From NCBI GenBank assembly GCA_023101885.1, contig JALPQD010000159.1, positions 648,566 through 712,565 of the forward strand: 64,000 nucleotides of DNA, given 5' to 3'. The DNA comes from Typhlomys cinereus. Lineage: Eukaryota > Chordata > Mammalia > Rodentia > Platacanthomyidae. The position numbers were made by a program, and so were the translations under genes. The notes under the pieces were generated by a model, which was not told where the DNA came from, ran no database searches, and worked only from the letters and a program-made list of their open reading frames with translations. Below, one piece after another: positions 12,449 to 25,370 of the stretch; position 1 is the first letter of the stretch; each line of letters starts with the position of its first letter.

Positions 12449-13482
12449 TACCAAACCCACCCAGCCCACCTAGAAACAGTAATTGCAAGGATTATGAACA
12501 GGAGGGATGGGGTAAGAGGGCCACACCAGAAACAAGGAGAGAAGGGACCATGTTACAGCAGAGAAAATAGGACTCTATCAAGGACTCAAATAAGTAATGA
12601 GACATTTGATTAAGTTCACAGATTTTCGTTCCTTATCATTTACTACTGAGGGGGTATGATCTCACCAGAAGAGGAGGGCATATAGTCTGGCAGATAAAAA
12701 GTAACCATTGTGCGAATTGGTGATCGACACCTCCCTCACTGTGGTTTCCCACTTTTATTACATCTACCTTTGAATGTGCTTTTATCACAAGACTCTAGTT
12801 TAACAGCTTTTTGTCTCTGGCCAGCGGGTAACATACAATGCCCACCAGGATGGAGTGAAGGGCATTGGAGGAGCAGCAAAACTGCAAAAGAAAATCAACA
12901 AACCACAATCCAGAACTTCAGAGACTATATTAACCACCTAGAACTAGGCCAGCTTAATCTCTCCCCATCCTGATGCTCAGGGAAATTTGCAGAAAAGGGG
13001 GCGGTAAGAGTGTAAGAGCAAAAGGATGGAAGGAGCAATGATATGTAAGATACTCCATACAAGTTAGGGCTGAAGCAATCATAATTGGACTTTACACGCC
13101 CTGCGTATTGTCCAACACACTATTGACCTCACAAAGTCTAGCATCTGCTAAAGGCACCAAGATCCTTGGAGGCAAGGGATTGGCAGCCACAGCAGTGTTC
13201 CTATACCTAATGGGAACACGGGAAAGGCCACTGGGTCCTTGTACGTCATCGGAGAGGAGGGCCCAGAGGAAAATCAGGAATGCACAAGAAAGGACTCTCT
13301 GGGAATTGGGGCGGGAGGCACTGTGGAATGGGAAGGGAGGGGGGTGGGGAGGGGGAGCAGGGGTTATGGGTGGAGGAGGAGGGAGGGGGTACGGGGGGAG
13401 GAGGAGGGAGGGAGGAAACTGGTGTACCTATTAAGTTTGTATGAGCTGAAATAATAATAAAAAATGGATTAATAAAAAAAAC
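11432..13482 (+). mobile_element. 5'-truncated young L1 (A2) inserted in element A
   Basis: It starts inside ORF2 at 'gcaaaactggatctcc' and runs through the ORF2 C-terminus (stop 12446-12448), the 3' UTR and an A-rich tail. The host sequence stops at 'cgaaagggtag' (11421-11431) and resumes after the tail with 'aaacgggtaggg' (13479-13490), so the 9-10 bp target duplication is nearly perfect. The apparent local duplication of ORF2 sequence around 11363-11563 is therefore a nested insertion. The G-rich tract at 13325-13425 is typical of this family's 3' UTR. Confidence 0.85.
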
Positions 13483-13488
13483 GGGTAG

Positions 13489-15617
13489 GGAATTCCCTCG
13501 AGCTGATTGGGCTAGGTCAACAGTTCCTAACAGACAGCCAATATCGCAGTCACTGCTACCAACTCTCAACAGTTGGGATCTTGTGACATTAAAGAGCTTC
13601 TGTTCAGATAAAGAGATTGTAACACGAGCTCAAAGGCAACCCACAGAATGGGAAAAAATCTTCACTAACCACATATCTCATAGAGCTCTACTGTCCAGAG
13701 TGCACAAAGAACTTAGAAAACTGAACACCAAAGAAACCAATGACCCAATTAAAAAATGGGCCTTGGAACTTAAAAGAAATTTTACCAGGGATGAAATTAA
13801 AATGTCTAACAAATATCTTTAAAAATGCTCCATTTCTTTAGCCATCAGAGAAATGCAAATCAAAACTTCCCTGAGATTTTCATCTCACTCCGATTAGGAT
13901 GGCAAAAATCCACAATACAAACAAGTGCTGGAGAGGATGTGGAAAGAGGGGAACTCTCCTACATTGCTGGTGGGAATGCAGGCTCATACAGCCACTCTGG
14001 TGAACCGTCTGGAGATTCTTAAAGAAATTAAATATTGAAATGCCATATGACCCTGCGATTCTACTTTTGGGAATAACCCCCCATACACAGGGGTTCACCT
14101 CGATAGCACAAGCACGACCATGTTCATAGCAGCACTGTTTACAATAACAAAGTCATGGAATCAACCCAAATGTCCAACATTTGACGAGTGGATAAGGAAA
14201 CTGTGGTACATCTATACAATGGAGTATTACTCAGCCATCAAAAATGATGAATTACTGGCATTTGCCAGGAAATGGATGTCATCAGAAAAAATTATATTAA
14301 GTGTAGTATCCCAAACCCAGAAAATTGAGCACCGTATGTACTCCCTAATAGGTGGCTCCTAGTACCAAACCCACACAGCCCACCTAGAGACACTAGACGA
14401 TAAATCTCTGTAATACGGTAATTGCAAGGTATATGAACAGGTTGGATGGGGTAGGAGGAACACACCAGAGAAAAGGAGAGAGGGGACCATGTAACAGCAG
14501 AGAAAATAGGCCTCCATCAAGGACTGCGAGTAAGCAATGAGAAATCTGGTTAAGTTCACATACTTTTCGTTCCTGATCATCTACAACTGAAGGGGTATGA
14601 TCTCATCAGAAGGGGAGGACATACAGTCTGGCAGATAATAAGTAACCATTTTGCAAATGGGTGATTGACCCCTCCCTTACTGTGCTTTCCTACTTTTATT
14701 GCATCTACCTTTGAATATACTCTTATAACAAGACTCTAGTTTAACAGTTTTTTATCTCTGGCCAGAGGTTGACATCCAATACCCAATGCCTGGTTAAGTT
14801 CACAGATGTTCTTTCCTGATTTCACCAGAAGAGGGGGCATATAGTCTAGCAGATAAAAAGTAATCATTTTGCAAATGGGTGATGGACTCCTCCCTCACTG
14901 AGGTTTCCTACTCTTATTACATCTACCCTTGAATGTGCTATTATAACAAGACTCCAGTTTAACAGCTTTTGTCTCTGGCCAGGGGGTGACATACAGTGCC
15001 CAGCAGAATGGAATGAAGGGCATTTCAGGAGCAGCAAAACTGCAAAAGAAAATCAACAAACCACAATCCAGAACTTCAGAGACTCTATATCAATCACATA
15101 GAACTAGGCCAGCCTAATCTCTCCCCATTCTGAAGCTCAGGGACATTTGCGGAAGAGGGGGCGGTAAGATTGTAAGAGCACAAGGATGGGAGGAGCAACG
15201 ATTTGCAAGATTCTCAACAATAGTTGGGGCCAAAGCAATCATAATTGGACTTTGCATGCCCTGCGCAATGTCCAATGCACTGTTGCCCTCATAAAGTCTA
15301 GCATCTGTTAAGGGCACCGAGACCCCTGGAGACAAGGGATTGACAGCCATAGTAGTGATCCTATGCTTAAGGGGAACAAGAGAAAGGGCTTATGGAAATG
15401 CCACTGGGTCCTTTTATGTCATCGGAGAGGAGGACCCAGTGGAGAGTTAGGCGTACACAATAAAGGACTCTCTGGGAATTGGGGGGGAGGCACTGGGGGA
15501 TGGGGAGGGAGAGGAGGGAGAGGAGGGGGTTCGGTGGGAGGAGGGGGGAGGGAGGGAACTGGTAAAAAAATTTTAAAATGTGTAATTAAATTTTTAATAA
15601 AAAAAAGAAAAAAAAAG
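13489..15617 (+). mobile_element. Young L1 element A, 3' part
   Basis: It continues element A after the A2 insertion: ORF2 C-terminus (13489-14362, frames 13583-13822 and 14120-14362, stop at 14360-14362), then 3' UTR. The 3' UTR contains a tandem duplication of about 240 bp (14546-14787 and 14790-15004). The two copies carry different subfamily variants, namely 'gacatccaatacc' against 'gacatacagtgcc'. It ends with a G-rich tract (15480-15560) and an A-rich tail reaching 15617. Confidence 0.82.
14546..15004 (+). repeat. Tandem duplication in L1 3' UTR
   Basis: Both units start with 'tggttaagttcaca' (14546 and 14791) and run through 'accattttgcaaatgggtga' type sequence to a 'tctctggccag' word. 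The offset is about 245 bp. The units differ at diagnostic sites, so they did not arise by simple recent duplication of one copy. Confidence 0.8.
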
Positions 15618-16190
15618 AGTTATGGGACACCCTGAGGAAGCCTAACATACGTATTCATGGAATACCAGAACAAGAATCACAAAATACCACACCCGAGGAA
15701 ATTTTTCAAACTATTATGAAGGAAAACTTTCCTCATCTAAAAAAAGAGAGGCCTATCCACATATAAGAGGCATTCCTCACCCCAAACAAATATGACAAAA
15801 ATAGAAACTCGCCATGGCAAATAATAGTTAAAACACTCCACATTCAAGATGAAAAAATGGTACTAAGAGCTTCAAGGGAAAAAAAAAAAACAAGTCACTT
15901 TTACAGGTAAAACTATTAAAATAACAAATGAGTTCTCAATGGAAACAGTTAAAGCAAGAAGAGCTTGGAGAGACATACTTCAAATATTGAATGAGCAAAA
16001 ATGTCAACCCGGGCTGATATACCCCACAAAACTATCCGACATGATCGATGGAGAAAGAAAAATTTTCCAGCACAAAGAAAACTTGAAGGGATACATGTAC
16101 ACCAAACCAGGCCTTCAAAAAGTGCTAGAAATGATACTCAAGCTTGAAGAAAAAAACAGGCATATTCAGGAGGACAGAAGGGAAGTATAA
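15618..16190 (+). pseudogene. L1 ORF1 remnant (element C)
   Basis: Only the RRM and C-terminal domain remain. They are frameshifted and include an expanded A run near 15880. The frame 15939-16190 reads ETVKARRAWRDILQ then the C-terminal-domain words, ending with the normal ORF1 terminus region. Confidence 0.8.
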
Positions 16191-16248
16191 TACCACCAAA
16201 ACATAAAAGTGAAACAATACACTTACAAAAGCCACTAAACATAATAAA

Positions 16249-18276
16249 TGTCCGGAATTAAAAATAGTTTCTCCATTATAACATGAAATGTTAATGGAAT
16301 TAACTCACTGATCAAGAGACACAGATTACAAACTTGGATGAAAAATCAGTTCATCAATCTGCTGCCTACAGGCAACCCATCTTACCACAAAAGATAGGCA
16401 CATCCTAAAAATAAAAGGATGGTCAAAAATTCTGCAAGCCAATGGAACCATCAAACAGGCAGGGGTAGCCATTATGCTATTGGACAAAGTAGACTTCAAA
16501 TCAAAAGAGACACAGATAGATACTATATTTTAGTCACAGGTACCATTCACCAGGAAGACTTCACAATACTGAACATATATGCATCCAATACAGCCCCGCC
16601 ACATTCATTAAGCATACCCTACCAAGTCTAAACTGAGAAATCAATCCCAAAACGATAATTCTTGGGGATTTCAAAACCGTCCTCTCAACATGGGATAGAT
16701 CAACAGGTAAAAATCTTAACAGAAACACTTAGGAGCTTAATCAAACCCTTGAAGAAATGGATCATACAGATCTCTACTGAACTTTTCATCCACGCACCAA
16801 AGAATACACATTATTCTCAGCAGCACACAGAACTTTTGCCAAAATAAATCACATGTTGGGCCACAAAACGAATCTCCACATATTCAGGAAAGTTGAAATT
16901 CTAGCCTGTACCTTATCAGACCAACACAGCCTAAAGCTTGACATTCACAAAACAACAAGCAACAGAAAACACACTAACTCCTGGAAACTTAACACTATGA
17001 TGCTGAATGAGAATTGGATTCAGGAAGAAATTACAAAGGAAATTCAAGATTTCCTGAAAGTGAATGATAATGAAAACACAACTTACCAAAATCTCTGGGA
17101 CACAATGAAAGCTGTCCTAAGAGGTAAGTTCATAGCTCTTAATGCCTATATCAAAAAAATGGAAACATCAGAAATAAACAACTTAACAATGCAGCTTAAG
17201 GCTTTAGAGTCACTAGAGCAATCTGATCCAAAAAGTAGTAGAAGAGAGGAGATGAGCAAAATAAGGGGAGAAATATCTGAAATTGATATTAGAAAAACAA
17301 TACAGAAAATCAACCAGAAAAAAAGATGGTTTTTGGAAAAAATCAATAAGATTGATACACCCCTAGCTAAATTAACCAAAAGCAAGAGAGAGAAAGCCCA
17401 AATTACCAAAATAGAAATGAAAATGGAGGTATCACTACTGACACCGAAGAAATCCAGAGAATTATAACGTCATATATCAAAAACATATGCTCTGTAAAAT
17501 TTGACAACACAAAAGAGATGGATGAATTTCTAAGTAAACAAAACTTACCTACATTGAATCAGGAAGTTGTGAATTATTTAAATAGTCCTATAATATATAA
17601 GGAAGTAATCTCAAATCTTTCCACCAAAAAATGTCCTGGACCAGATGGATTCAGCACAGAGTTCTACCAGACATTTAAGGAGCTAATAGCACCAATACTC
17701 CTTAAACTGTTCCCTCAAATAGCAAAGGAAGAAACACTACCAAATTCCTTCTATTAAGCTAATATCATCTTAATCCCAAAACCTAATAAAGATACACTTA
17801 AAAAAGAAAACTCTAAGACCATCTCTCTGATGAACACAGACGCAAAGATTCTCAATAGTCTTAGAAAACCAGATTCAAAAACATATCAAAAATATCATCC
17901 ACGGGAACAAGTAGGCTTTATCCAAGGAACACAAGGTTGGTACAACATATGCAAATCAAAAAATGTAATTCACCATATAAACCAATGTAAAGTTCAAGAC
18001 CACATGATACTCTCGATAGATGCAGAGAAAGCTTTTGAAAAGATCCAACAGCCCTTTATGATCAAAACCCTAGAGAAGGTTGGAAGGGAAGGAACTTTTA
18101 TCAATATAATAAAAGATGTATACAACAAGCCAACAGCAAGGATTATACTCAATGGGGAAAAACTTGAAGCATTCCCACTTGGATCAGGAACTAGACAAGG
18201 CTGTCCACTCTCACCACTTCTATTTAACATTGTATTTGAAGTCTTAAATGAAGCCATAAGACAAGAAAGGGACATA
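16249..18276 (+). pseudogene. L1 ORF2 remnant (element C)
   Basis: It covers the endonuclease through most of the RT fingers and palm, broken by several frameshifts and stops. The endonuclease motif after 16249 has a nonsense change (the 'acatgaaatgtt' region). RT motifs through [16 protein letters not shown] are present. The catalytic FADD box is missing because the element is cut at 18276. Confidence 0.82.
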
Positions 18277-19102
18277 GGCCTCTTCCCACCGCCGCCTGCC
18301 GGTCTGGTCCCAGGTCCCAGGTCCCAGGTGAGTAAGCCCACCCAGCCCACCAGCCGGTGCCCCGTCTCCCAGTGGCACCCAGGCTGTCTCCAGCTTTGCC
18401 TGGGCCCCACCCCGGGCCCCATCCCCATTCTTCCTACCACCCGCAACTCCACCAGACAGGACTTGCTCACATTCCTTCATCCCTGGAGCTTGGGTGGGCC
18501 CTAAGCCAAGTCTCAGGGCCCAGGTAATGAATTCTGCCATCAACATCAGACCCTCTGTCTCTCTGGCCCCCCGAGGACCTACACACGTTGTCCAGGAAAG
18601 ACACACTGCTACTCAGAATTCAATGGAGTCCAAAGGAAACTCAAGCAAAGCTCTGGGAGACAAAGATGATACATCTGGAATCCTCTACAGTCATCCTATC
18701 ACGTGGGAGAGATTCTTCACATGAAGCCCAAAGATAAGTAAACCTCCTTTTTTTCACCTTACTGATCCTTTCTAGTATCAATTGCTGTAGATCAACTTCT
18801 TCATACAGCCACCCCAAAAACATATACAACTCCAGGGAGTACACCACTCACCCTCACATATCACCATGATACTGAATCGCAAGGGTGCATTACCATACTA
18901 ATATACACCCCTTGTCTCCTTAACTTGACTTAACTGATGTACTAACATCCTAATAACCTCACCTAGGAAATTACAATAACAATAGACAAACATACCCAAT
19001 CCAATGCAGGCACTAGTAATAACTGGCAAGGGTATTAATACCAACTAAATCAGTTCAGTGAAAAACACATAGAAACTGAAAGGTCCTAAAAACAAAACAA
19101 CA
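18277..19102 (+). promoter_or_regulatory. L1 5' UTR of element D
   Basis: C-rich block with a tandem 'caggtcc' word just before a consensus donor CAG|GTGAGT (18325-18333). Next come the family's 'gaattctgccatcaacatc' anchor (18530) and the AT-rich leader. A pyrimidine tract followed by 'tctag' (18771-18775) and 'tgctgtag' (18783-18790) forms possible 3' splice sites upstream of ORF1. Confidence 0.72.
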
Positions 19103-20214
19103 ATGCCCAAGTCAAAGTGCAGATCCATGAGAAACAAAACCCAAGAAGACCAATCTCCCACCAAAAGAATTAACCCCATAATGATGGATTCCAAACAGAA
19201 CAAATTCACAGAAAATAGCCAAGAAAGCCAGAACCAACATATTAATTTTCAGAGTATGATCATTACCATGATTAATACTATGAAAGAGGAAATCTGAGAA
19301 GAGTTTAACAACCGAATCAACCAATTTGAACAGGATCACAACAGGCACTTGGAGGAGTTGAGAAAAACAGTTCAAGAAACAAAAATAGGCATAGCGCAGT
19401 TAAAACAGTCTCAGGACAAGTTTAAAGTTGAACTCAAAGAAAAGTTACCTTCAATCCAAAACTCAACAGAGAGTATTATCAGCAGAACAAATGAAGCAGA
19501 AAATAGAATTTCAGATCTTGAAGGCAAAGTGGGAGAATTAACCAGCTCAATGGAAGAGATTGTTAGATCCAAAAAGATACTTGAGAGGAAAATTCAAGAG
19601 ATATGGGACACCCTGAAGAAGCCTAACATGTGCATTCATGGAATACCAGAACAAGAATCCCAAAATACCACACCTGAGGAAAAATTTCAAATCATCATAA
19701 ATGAAAACTTCCCACAACTACATAATGAGATGCCGTTCCAAATACAAAAGGCATCTCGCATTCCAAACAGATATGACCAAAACAGAAAATCTCCACTGCA
19801 AATAACAGTCAAAACACTTTACATTCAAGACAAAGAAAAGGTGCTGTGAGCTTCAAGAGAAAAAAAGCAAGTCACTTTTAAAGTTAAACCTATTAGAATA
19901 ACAAAAGACTACTCAATGGAAACAGTAAAAGCAAGAAGACCTTGGAGATATGTACTTTAAGTATTAAATGAGCAAAAATGCCAACCCAGACTGATATACC
20001 CGGCAAAACTATCTGTCATGATCAAGGGAGAAAGAAAGATTTTCCAGCACAAAGACAACTTGAAGGGATATATGTCTACCAAACCAGGCCTTCAAAAAAT
20101 GCTAGAAATGATACTCAAGCTTGAAGAAAATAACAAGCATATGCAGGAGGACAGAAGGGAAGTAAAATACCACCAAAATATAAATATCAAACAATACACT
20201 TACAAAATCCACTA
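19103..20214 (+). pseudogene. L1 ORF1 (element D), two nonsense changes
   Basis: Nearly full length against the 370-codon copy at 31062-32174. A TGA stands at about 19295, where the intact copy has CGA (Arg), which is CpG decay. A second TGA stands at about 19847, where the intact copy has AGA. The coiled coil (frame 19349-19849) and RRM words such as 'IHGIPEQES' remain readable. Not expected to give full-length ORF1p. Confidence 0.87.
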
Positions 20215-20225
20215 AACATAAAAAA

Positions 20226-23200
20226 TGTCCAGAATTAAAAAGAATTTCTCCATTATAACATTAAATGTCAATGTTATTAACTCACCAATTAAGAGACACA
20301 GATTACAACCTTGGATTAAAAACTACAATCCAACAATCTGATTCCTTCAGGAAACTCATCTCACCACAAAAGATAGGCACATCCTAAGAATGAAAGACTG
20401 GTCCAAAATCTTGCAAGCTAATGGAACCAGGAAAGAGGCAGGGGTAGCAATTATGCTTTCAGACAAAGTGGACTTCAAACCAAAAGGAAATCATAAGAGA
20501 CATAGATGGATACTACATTGTAGTCACAGGTACAATTCAAAAGGAAGACTTCACAATACTGAACATATATGTACCCAATACGGGCCCCTCCACATTCATT
20601 AAGAAAACCATACAGTGTCTAAAGCAAGAAATCAACCCCAAACGATAATTCTAGTGGACTTCAACAACACTCTCTCAACATGGGGTAGATCAACAGGTCA
20701 AAAGCTTAACAGAGACACTTTGGAACTTAATCAAACCCTTAAAGAAATGAACCTTACAGATGTCTATTGAACTTTTCATCAACGCACCAAAAAATACACA
20801 TTTTTCTCAGCAGCACATGGAACTTTCTCCAAAATAGATCACATACTGGGCCACAAAATGAATCTAAACATATACAAAAAAGTTGAAATTCTAATCTGTG
20901 CCCTATCAGACCACCACGGCTAAACCTGGACATCCACAACACAATAAACAACAGAAAATATACCAACTCCTGGAAACTTAACACTATGATGCTGAATGAG
21001 AACTGTATTCAGGAAAAAATTAAAAAAGAAATTCAAGATTTCCTGAAAGTGAAAGATAATGAAAATACAACTTACCAAAATCTCTGGGACAAGATGAAAG
21101 CTGTCCTAAGAGGTAAGTTCATAGCTCTTAATGCCTACATCAAAAATATGGAAACATCACAAATAAATAACATAACAATACAGCTTAAACCTTTAGAGAA
21201 ACTAGAGAAATCTGATCCCAAAAGGAGGAGAAGAGAGGAGATGAGCAAAATAAGGGGAGAAATATCTGAAATTGAGATTAGGAAAATGATAGCGAAAATC
21301 AACCAGTCAAAAAGCTGGTTTTTGAAAAAATCAATAAGATTGATACACCCCTAGCTAAATTAACCCAAAGCAAGAGAGAGAAAACCCAAATTAACAAAAT
21401 TAGAAATGAACATGAAGTTATCACTACTGATACCCAAGAAATCCAGCGAATTATAACATCATATTTCAAAAACTTACACTCTGTGAAGTTTAACAACACA
21501 AAAGAGATGGATGAATTTCTACGTAAACACAACTTACCTAAATTGAATCAGGAAGTTGTGAATTATTTAAATAGTCCTATAACATATGAGGAAATTGAAG
21601 AAGTAATCTAGAATCTACCCACCAAAAAATGTCCTGGATCTGATGGATTCAGCACAGAATTCTACCAGATATTGAAGGAGTTAATAACACCAATACTCCT
21701 TAAACTGTTCCATCAAATAGCAAAGGAAGGGACACTACCAAATTCCTTCTATGAAGCTAATATCGTTTTAATCCCAAAACTTAATAAAGATTCATTTAAA
21801 AAAGAAAACTATAGGCCAATCTCTCTGATGAACACAGATGCAAAGATTCTCAACAAAGTCTTAGCAAATAGGATTCAAAAACATATCAAAAAGATAATTC
21901 ATGGGGAAGTAAGCTTCATTCCCAGCACACAAGGTTGGTTCAACATAAGCAAATCCATAAATGTAATTCATCACATAAACCAGTCCAAAGTACAAGACCA
22001 CATGATACTCTCAATAGATGTAGAAAAAGCTTTTGACAAGATCCAACAGCCTTTTATGATCAAAACGCTAGAGACAGTAGGAATGGAAGGAACCTTTATC
22101 AATATAATAAAAGCTGTGTACAACAAGCCCACAGTAAGGATTATGCTCAGTGGGGAAAAATTGGAAGCATTCCCACTTCAATCAGGAACTAGACAAAGCT
22201 GTCCACTCTCACCAATTCTATTCAATATTGTACTTGAAGTCTTAGCTGAAACCATAAGACAAGAAAGGGAGATAAAAAGGATTCAAATTGGCAAGGAAGA
22301 GATCAAGCTATCCCTATTTGCAGATGACATGATCATATACCTGAGTGATCCCAAAAACTCCACCAGGAAGCTCCTGGAAGTAATTGAGAAGTTCCACAGG
22401 GTAGCAGGATACAAAATAAATTTACAAAAATCAGTGGCCTTCCTATATGCCCAGAAAGAAACAAGTGAAAAATCCCTGAGTGAAACAATCCCATTTACTA
22501 TAGCCCCTAAAAAATGAAGTACCTTGTTATAAAACTAACCAAGGAGGTAAAAGACCTTTACAATGAAAACTTTAAAACTCTAAAGAAAGAAATTGCAGAA
22601 GACACCAGAAGGTGGAAAGACCACCCATGTTCCTGGATTGGCAATACAACATCGTAAAAATGACCATACTACCAAAGGCAATATACAAATTCAATGCTAT
22701 ACCAATTAAAATCCCAAAGCAATTCTTTAAGGAAGTTGACCAAACAATCTCAAAATTCATACAGAGGCACAAAAGTCCCAGGATAGCAAAGACAATCCTG
22801 AATAACAAAAACACTGCTGGAGTCATCACCATACCAAACCTTAGTCTATACTACAAATCCATATTTCTAAAAACAGCCTGGTACTGGCTTCAAAATAGAT
22901 CCATAGATAAATGGATAAGGGTTGAAGTCCCAGATATAAGCCCACACAATTACAGCCATTTGATCTTTGACAAAGGGACCCAAAAAATCCAATTGAAATA
23001 GAACAGCATCTTCAACAAATGGTGCTGGCAAAACTGGACATTCATATGCAGAAGATTAAAATTGTACCCGTACTTGTCACCATGTACAAGAATTAATTCC
23101 AAATGGATCAAGGACCTTGATATAAGGCCAGATACTATGAAAACCATAGTTGAAAGCATAGGGAACTCTCTCAAGCTGATTGGACTAGGGCATCAGTTTC

Positions 23201-24041
23201 TAAACGGACATCCAATAACATAGTCACTACAACCAACATTCAACAGATGGGATCTTGTGAAATTAAAGAGCTTCTCTTCAGATTAAGAGATTATAACTTG
23301 AACACAAATGCAACCCACAGAATGGGAAAAAATCTTCACTAACCACATATCTGATAGAGTTCTACTGTCCAGAGTGCTCAAAGAACTTAGTAAACTAAAC
23401 ACCATGGAAACAAATAGGCCAATTAAAAAATGGGCCTTGGAAATTAAAAGAAACTTTACCAAGGACGAAATTAAAATGTCTAACAAATATCTTTAAAAAT
23501 CCTCCACATCCTTAGCTATCAGGGAAATACAAATCAAAACTTCCCTGAGATATCATCTCACCCCAGTCAGGATGGCAAAAATCCACACTACAAACAACAC
23601 CAAGTGCTGGAGAGGATGTGGAGAGAGGGAAGCTCTCCTACATTGCTGGTTGGTGTGCAGGCTCATACAACCACTTAGGCAAGCCGTCTGGCGATTCTTA
23701 AAGAAGTTAAAGATTGAAATGCCATATGACCCTGCAATTCCACTTGTAGGAATAACCCTCCATACAGCAAAGATTCACCTCCATAGCACAAGCACGACTA
23801 TGTTCATAGCAGCACTGTTTACAATAGCAAAGTCATGGTATCAACTGAAATCTCCATCAGTTGATGAGTGGTAAGGAAAGTATGGTAAATTTATACAATA
23901 GAATACTACTCAGCCATCAAAAATGATGAATTAATGCATTTTTCTGGGAAATGGATGGAATTAGAGACAATTATATTGAGTGAAGTATCCCAGACACGGA
24001 AAATTAAGCTCCGTATGTACTCCCTAATAGGTGGATCGTAG
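20226..24041 (+). pseudogene. L1 ORF2 (element D), broken but RT core largely open
   Basis: Domains in order are: endonuclease (20226-20900, several frame breaks), linker (20986-21354) and RT. The longest run is 21672-22517 (281 codons), with [20 protein letters not shown], the palm motif [27 protein letters not shown] and the catalytic [10 protein letters not shown] box. Frame 22612-23001 carries [14 protein letters not shown]. The C-terminal Cys-rich region is at 23572-23874 ([15 protein letters not shown]; the normal WWDC is altered). The stop at 24039-24041 matches the family terminus. Confidence 0.87.
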
Positions 24042-25089
24042 TGCCAAATCCACTTAGAGACACTCAAAGACAAATCTCTGTAATACTACAGTAATTGTAA
24101 AGATTATAAACAGGAGGGATGGAGAAGGAGGGCCCCACCAGAAACAAGGAGAGAGGGGACCATGTTACAGCAGAGAAAATAAGCCTCCATCAAGGATTGC
24201 AAGTAAGTAATGAGACATCTGGTTAAGTTCACAGACTTTCCTTCCTGATCATTTGCAACTGATGCGGTATGTTCTCACCAGAAGGAGAGGGCATATAGGC
24301 TGCCTGATAGCAAGTTACCATTTTGCAAATGGGTGAATGACCCCTCTCTCACCGTGGTCTCCTACATTTATTACATCTACCTTTGAATATACTCTTATAA
24401 CAAAACTCTAATTTAAAAGGTTTTTAATCTCTGGCTAGGGGGTTACATCCAGTACCCATCAGGATGGAGCCAAGGGCATTGCAGGAGCAGCCAAACCAAA
24501 AAAAAATCAACAAACTAAAGTTCAGAACATCAGAGACTCTATATCAACCACCTGGAACTGGGCCAGCCTAATCTATCCCCATCCTGAAGCTCAGGGAAAT
24601 TTGCGGAAGAGGGGGAGGTAAGTTTGTAAGAGCACAAGGATGGGCAAAATAATGATATGCAAGATACTCCACAGAAGTTAAGCCTGAAGCAATCATAATA
24701 GGACTTTGCATGACCTGTACTATGTCCAACACATTATTGACCCCTCAAAGTCTAGCATGGACTAAAGGCACTAGAATCCTTGGAGGCTAGGGACTGACAG
24801 TCACAGTAGTGTTCCTTACCTTAAGGGGAATACAGGAAAGGGTTCTTGGAAATGCCCCTGTGTCCTTGCACCTCATCGGAGAGGAGGACCCAGAGGAGAA
24901 TTTGGCATGCACATTAAAGGATGCTCTGGGGATTGGGGGAGGGAGAGACTGCAGGATGAGGAGGGAGGGGAGAGAGGTGGGGGAACAGGGAGTCGGGGGG
25001 AGGTGGAGTGAGGGAGGGGACTGGTGTACCTATTAAGTTTGTATGAGCGGAAATAATAATAATAATAAATGTTAAAAAAGGAAAAAAGA

Positions 25090-25370
25090 AATTATCAATG
25101 ATCTCAATGAAAATTTAAATAAAGAGAAGAGCACAACAAATAAATCAATTCAAGACATAAATGTAACATTCAGTAATTTTAAAAGTAGCATGGAAGCCTT
25201 GTTAATCAACATCAACACATCAAATTGAAAATGAATTGTAGAAACATCACCAATAACTAGATACTCCAGAAGGAAGAATATCAAGGATTGGGAAGCAGAT
25301 TGAAGAATTGCTACTTTCAGTAAGAATTACAGCTTTTAATAATAAAAAATAAATAGCATGATTAAAGCAT
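25090..25370 (+). mobile_element. Possible old L1/HAL1-like ORF1 remnant
   Basis: A-rich sequence with a coiled-coil-like reading, e.g. 'gatctcaatgaaaattta' and 'tcaaggattgggaagcagattgaagaa', reminiscent of ORF1 of old L1 or HAL1 elements. No intact frame. It is clearly not of the young family. Low confidence. Confidence 0.35.

Larger units (their letters stand above)
15618..18276 (+). mobile_element. Young L1 element C, truncated at both ends
   Basis: It begins within ORF1 ('tgggacaccctgagg', 15627) directly after the A-rich tail of element A and ends inside the RT domain. At 18276 it meets the GC-rich 5' UTR of element D. ORF1 remains run to about 16190 and ORF2 starts near 16249. Frames 16853-17467, 17518-17757 and 17830-18504 hold RT blocks ([42 protein letters not shown]). 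The missing 3' portion (FADD box onward) is not found after D. Confidence 0.82.
18277..25089 (+). mobile_element. Near full-length young L1 element D
   Basis: About 6.8 kb in the canonical order: GC-rich 5' UTR (18277-18560), AT-rich leader, ORF1 (19103-20214), ORF2 (20226-24041), 3' UTR with G-rich tract (24925-25020) and (AAT)n/poly(A) end. Both ORFs are disrupted. The 5' end abuts the RT region of element C and the 3' tail abuts non-C DNA, and I find no target duplication. The insertion is therefore not a clean nested event. Confidence 0.88.
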
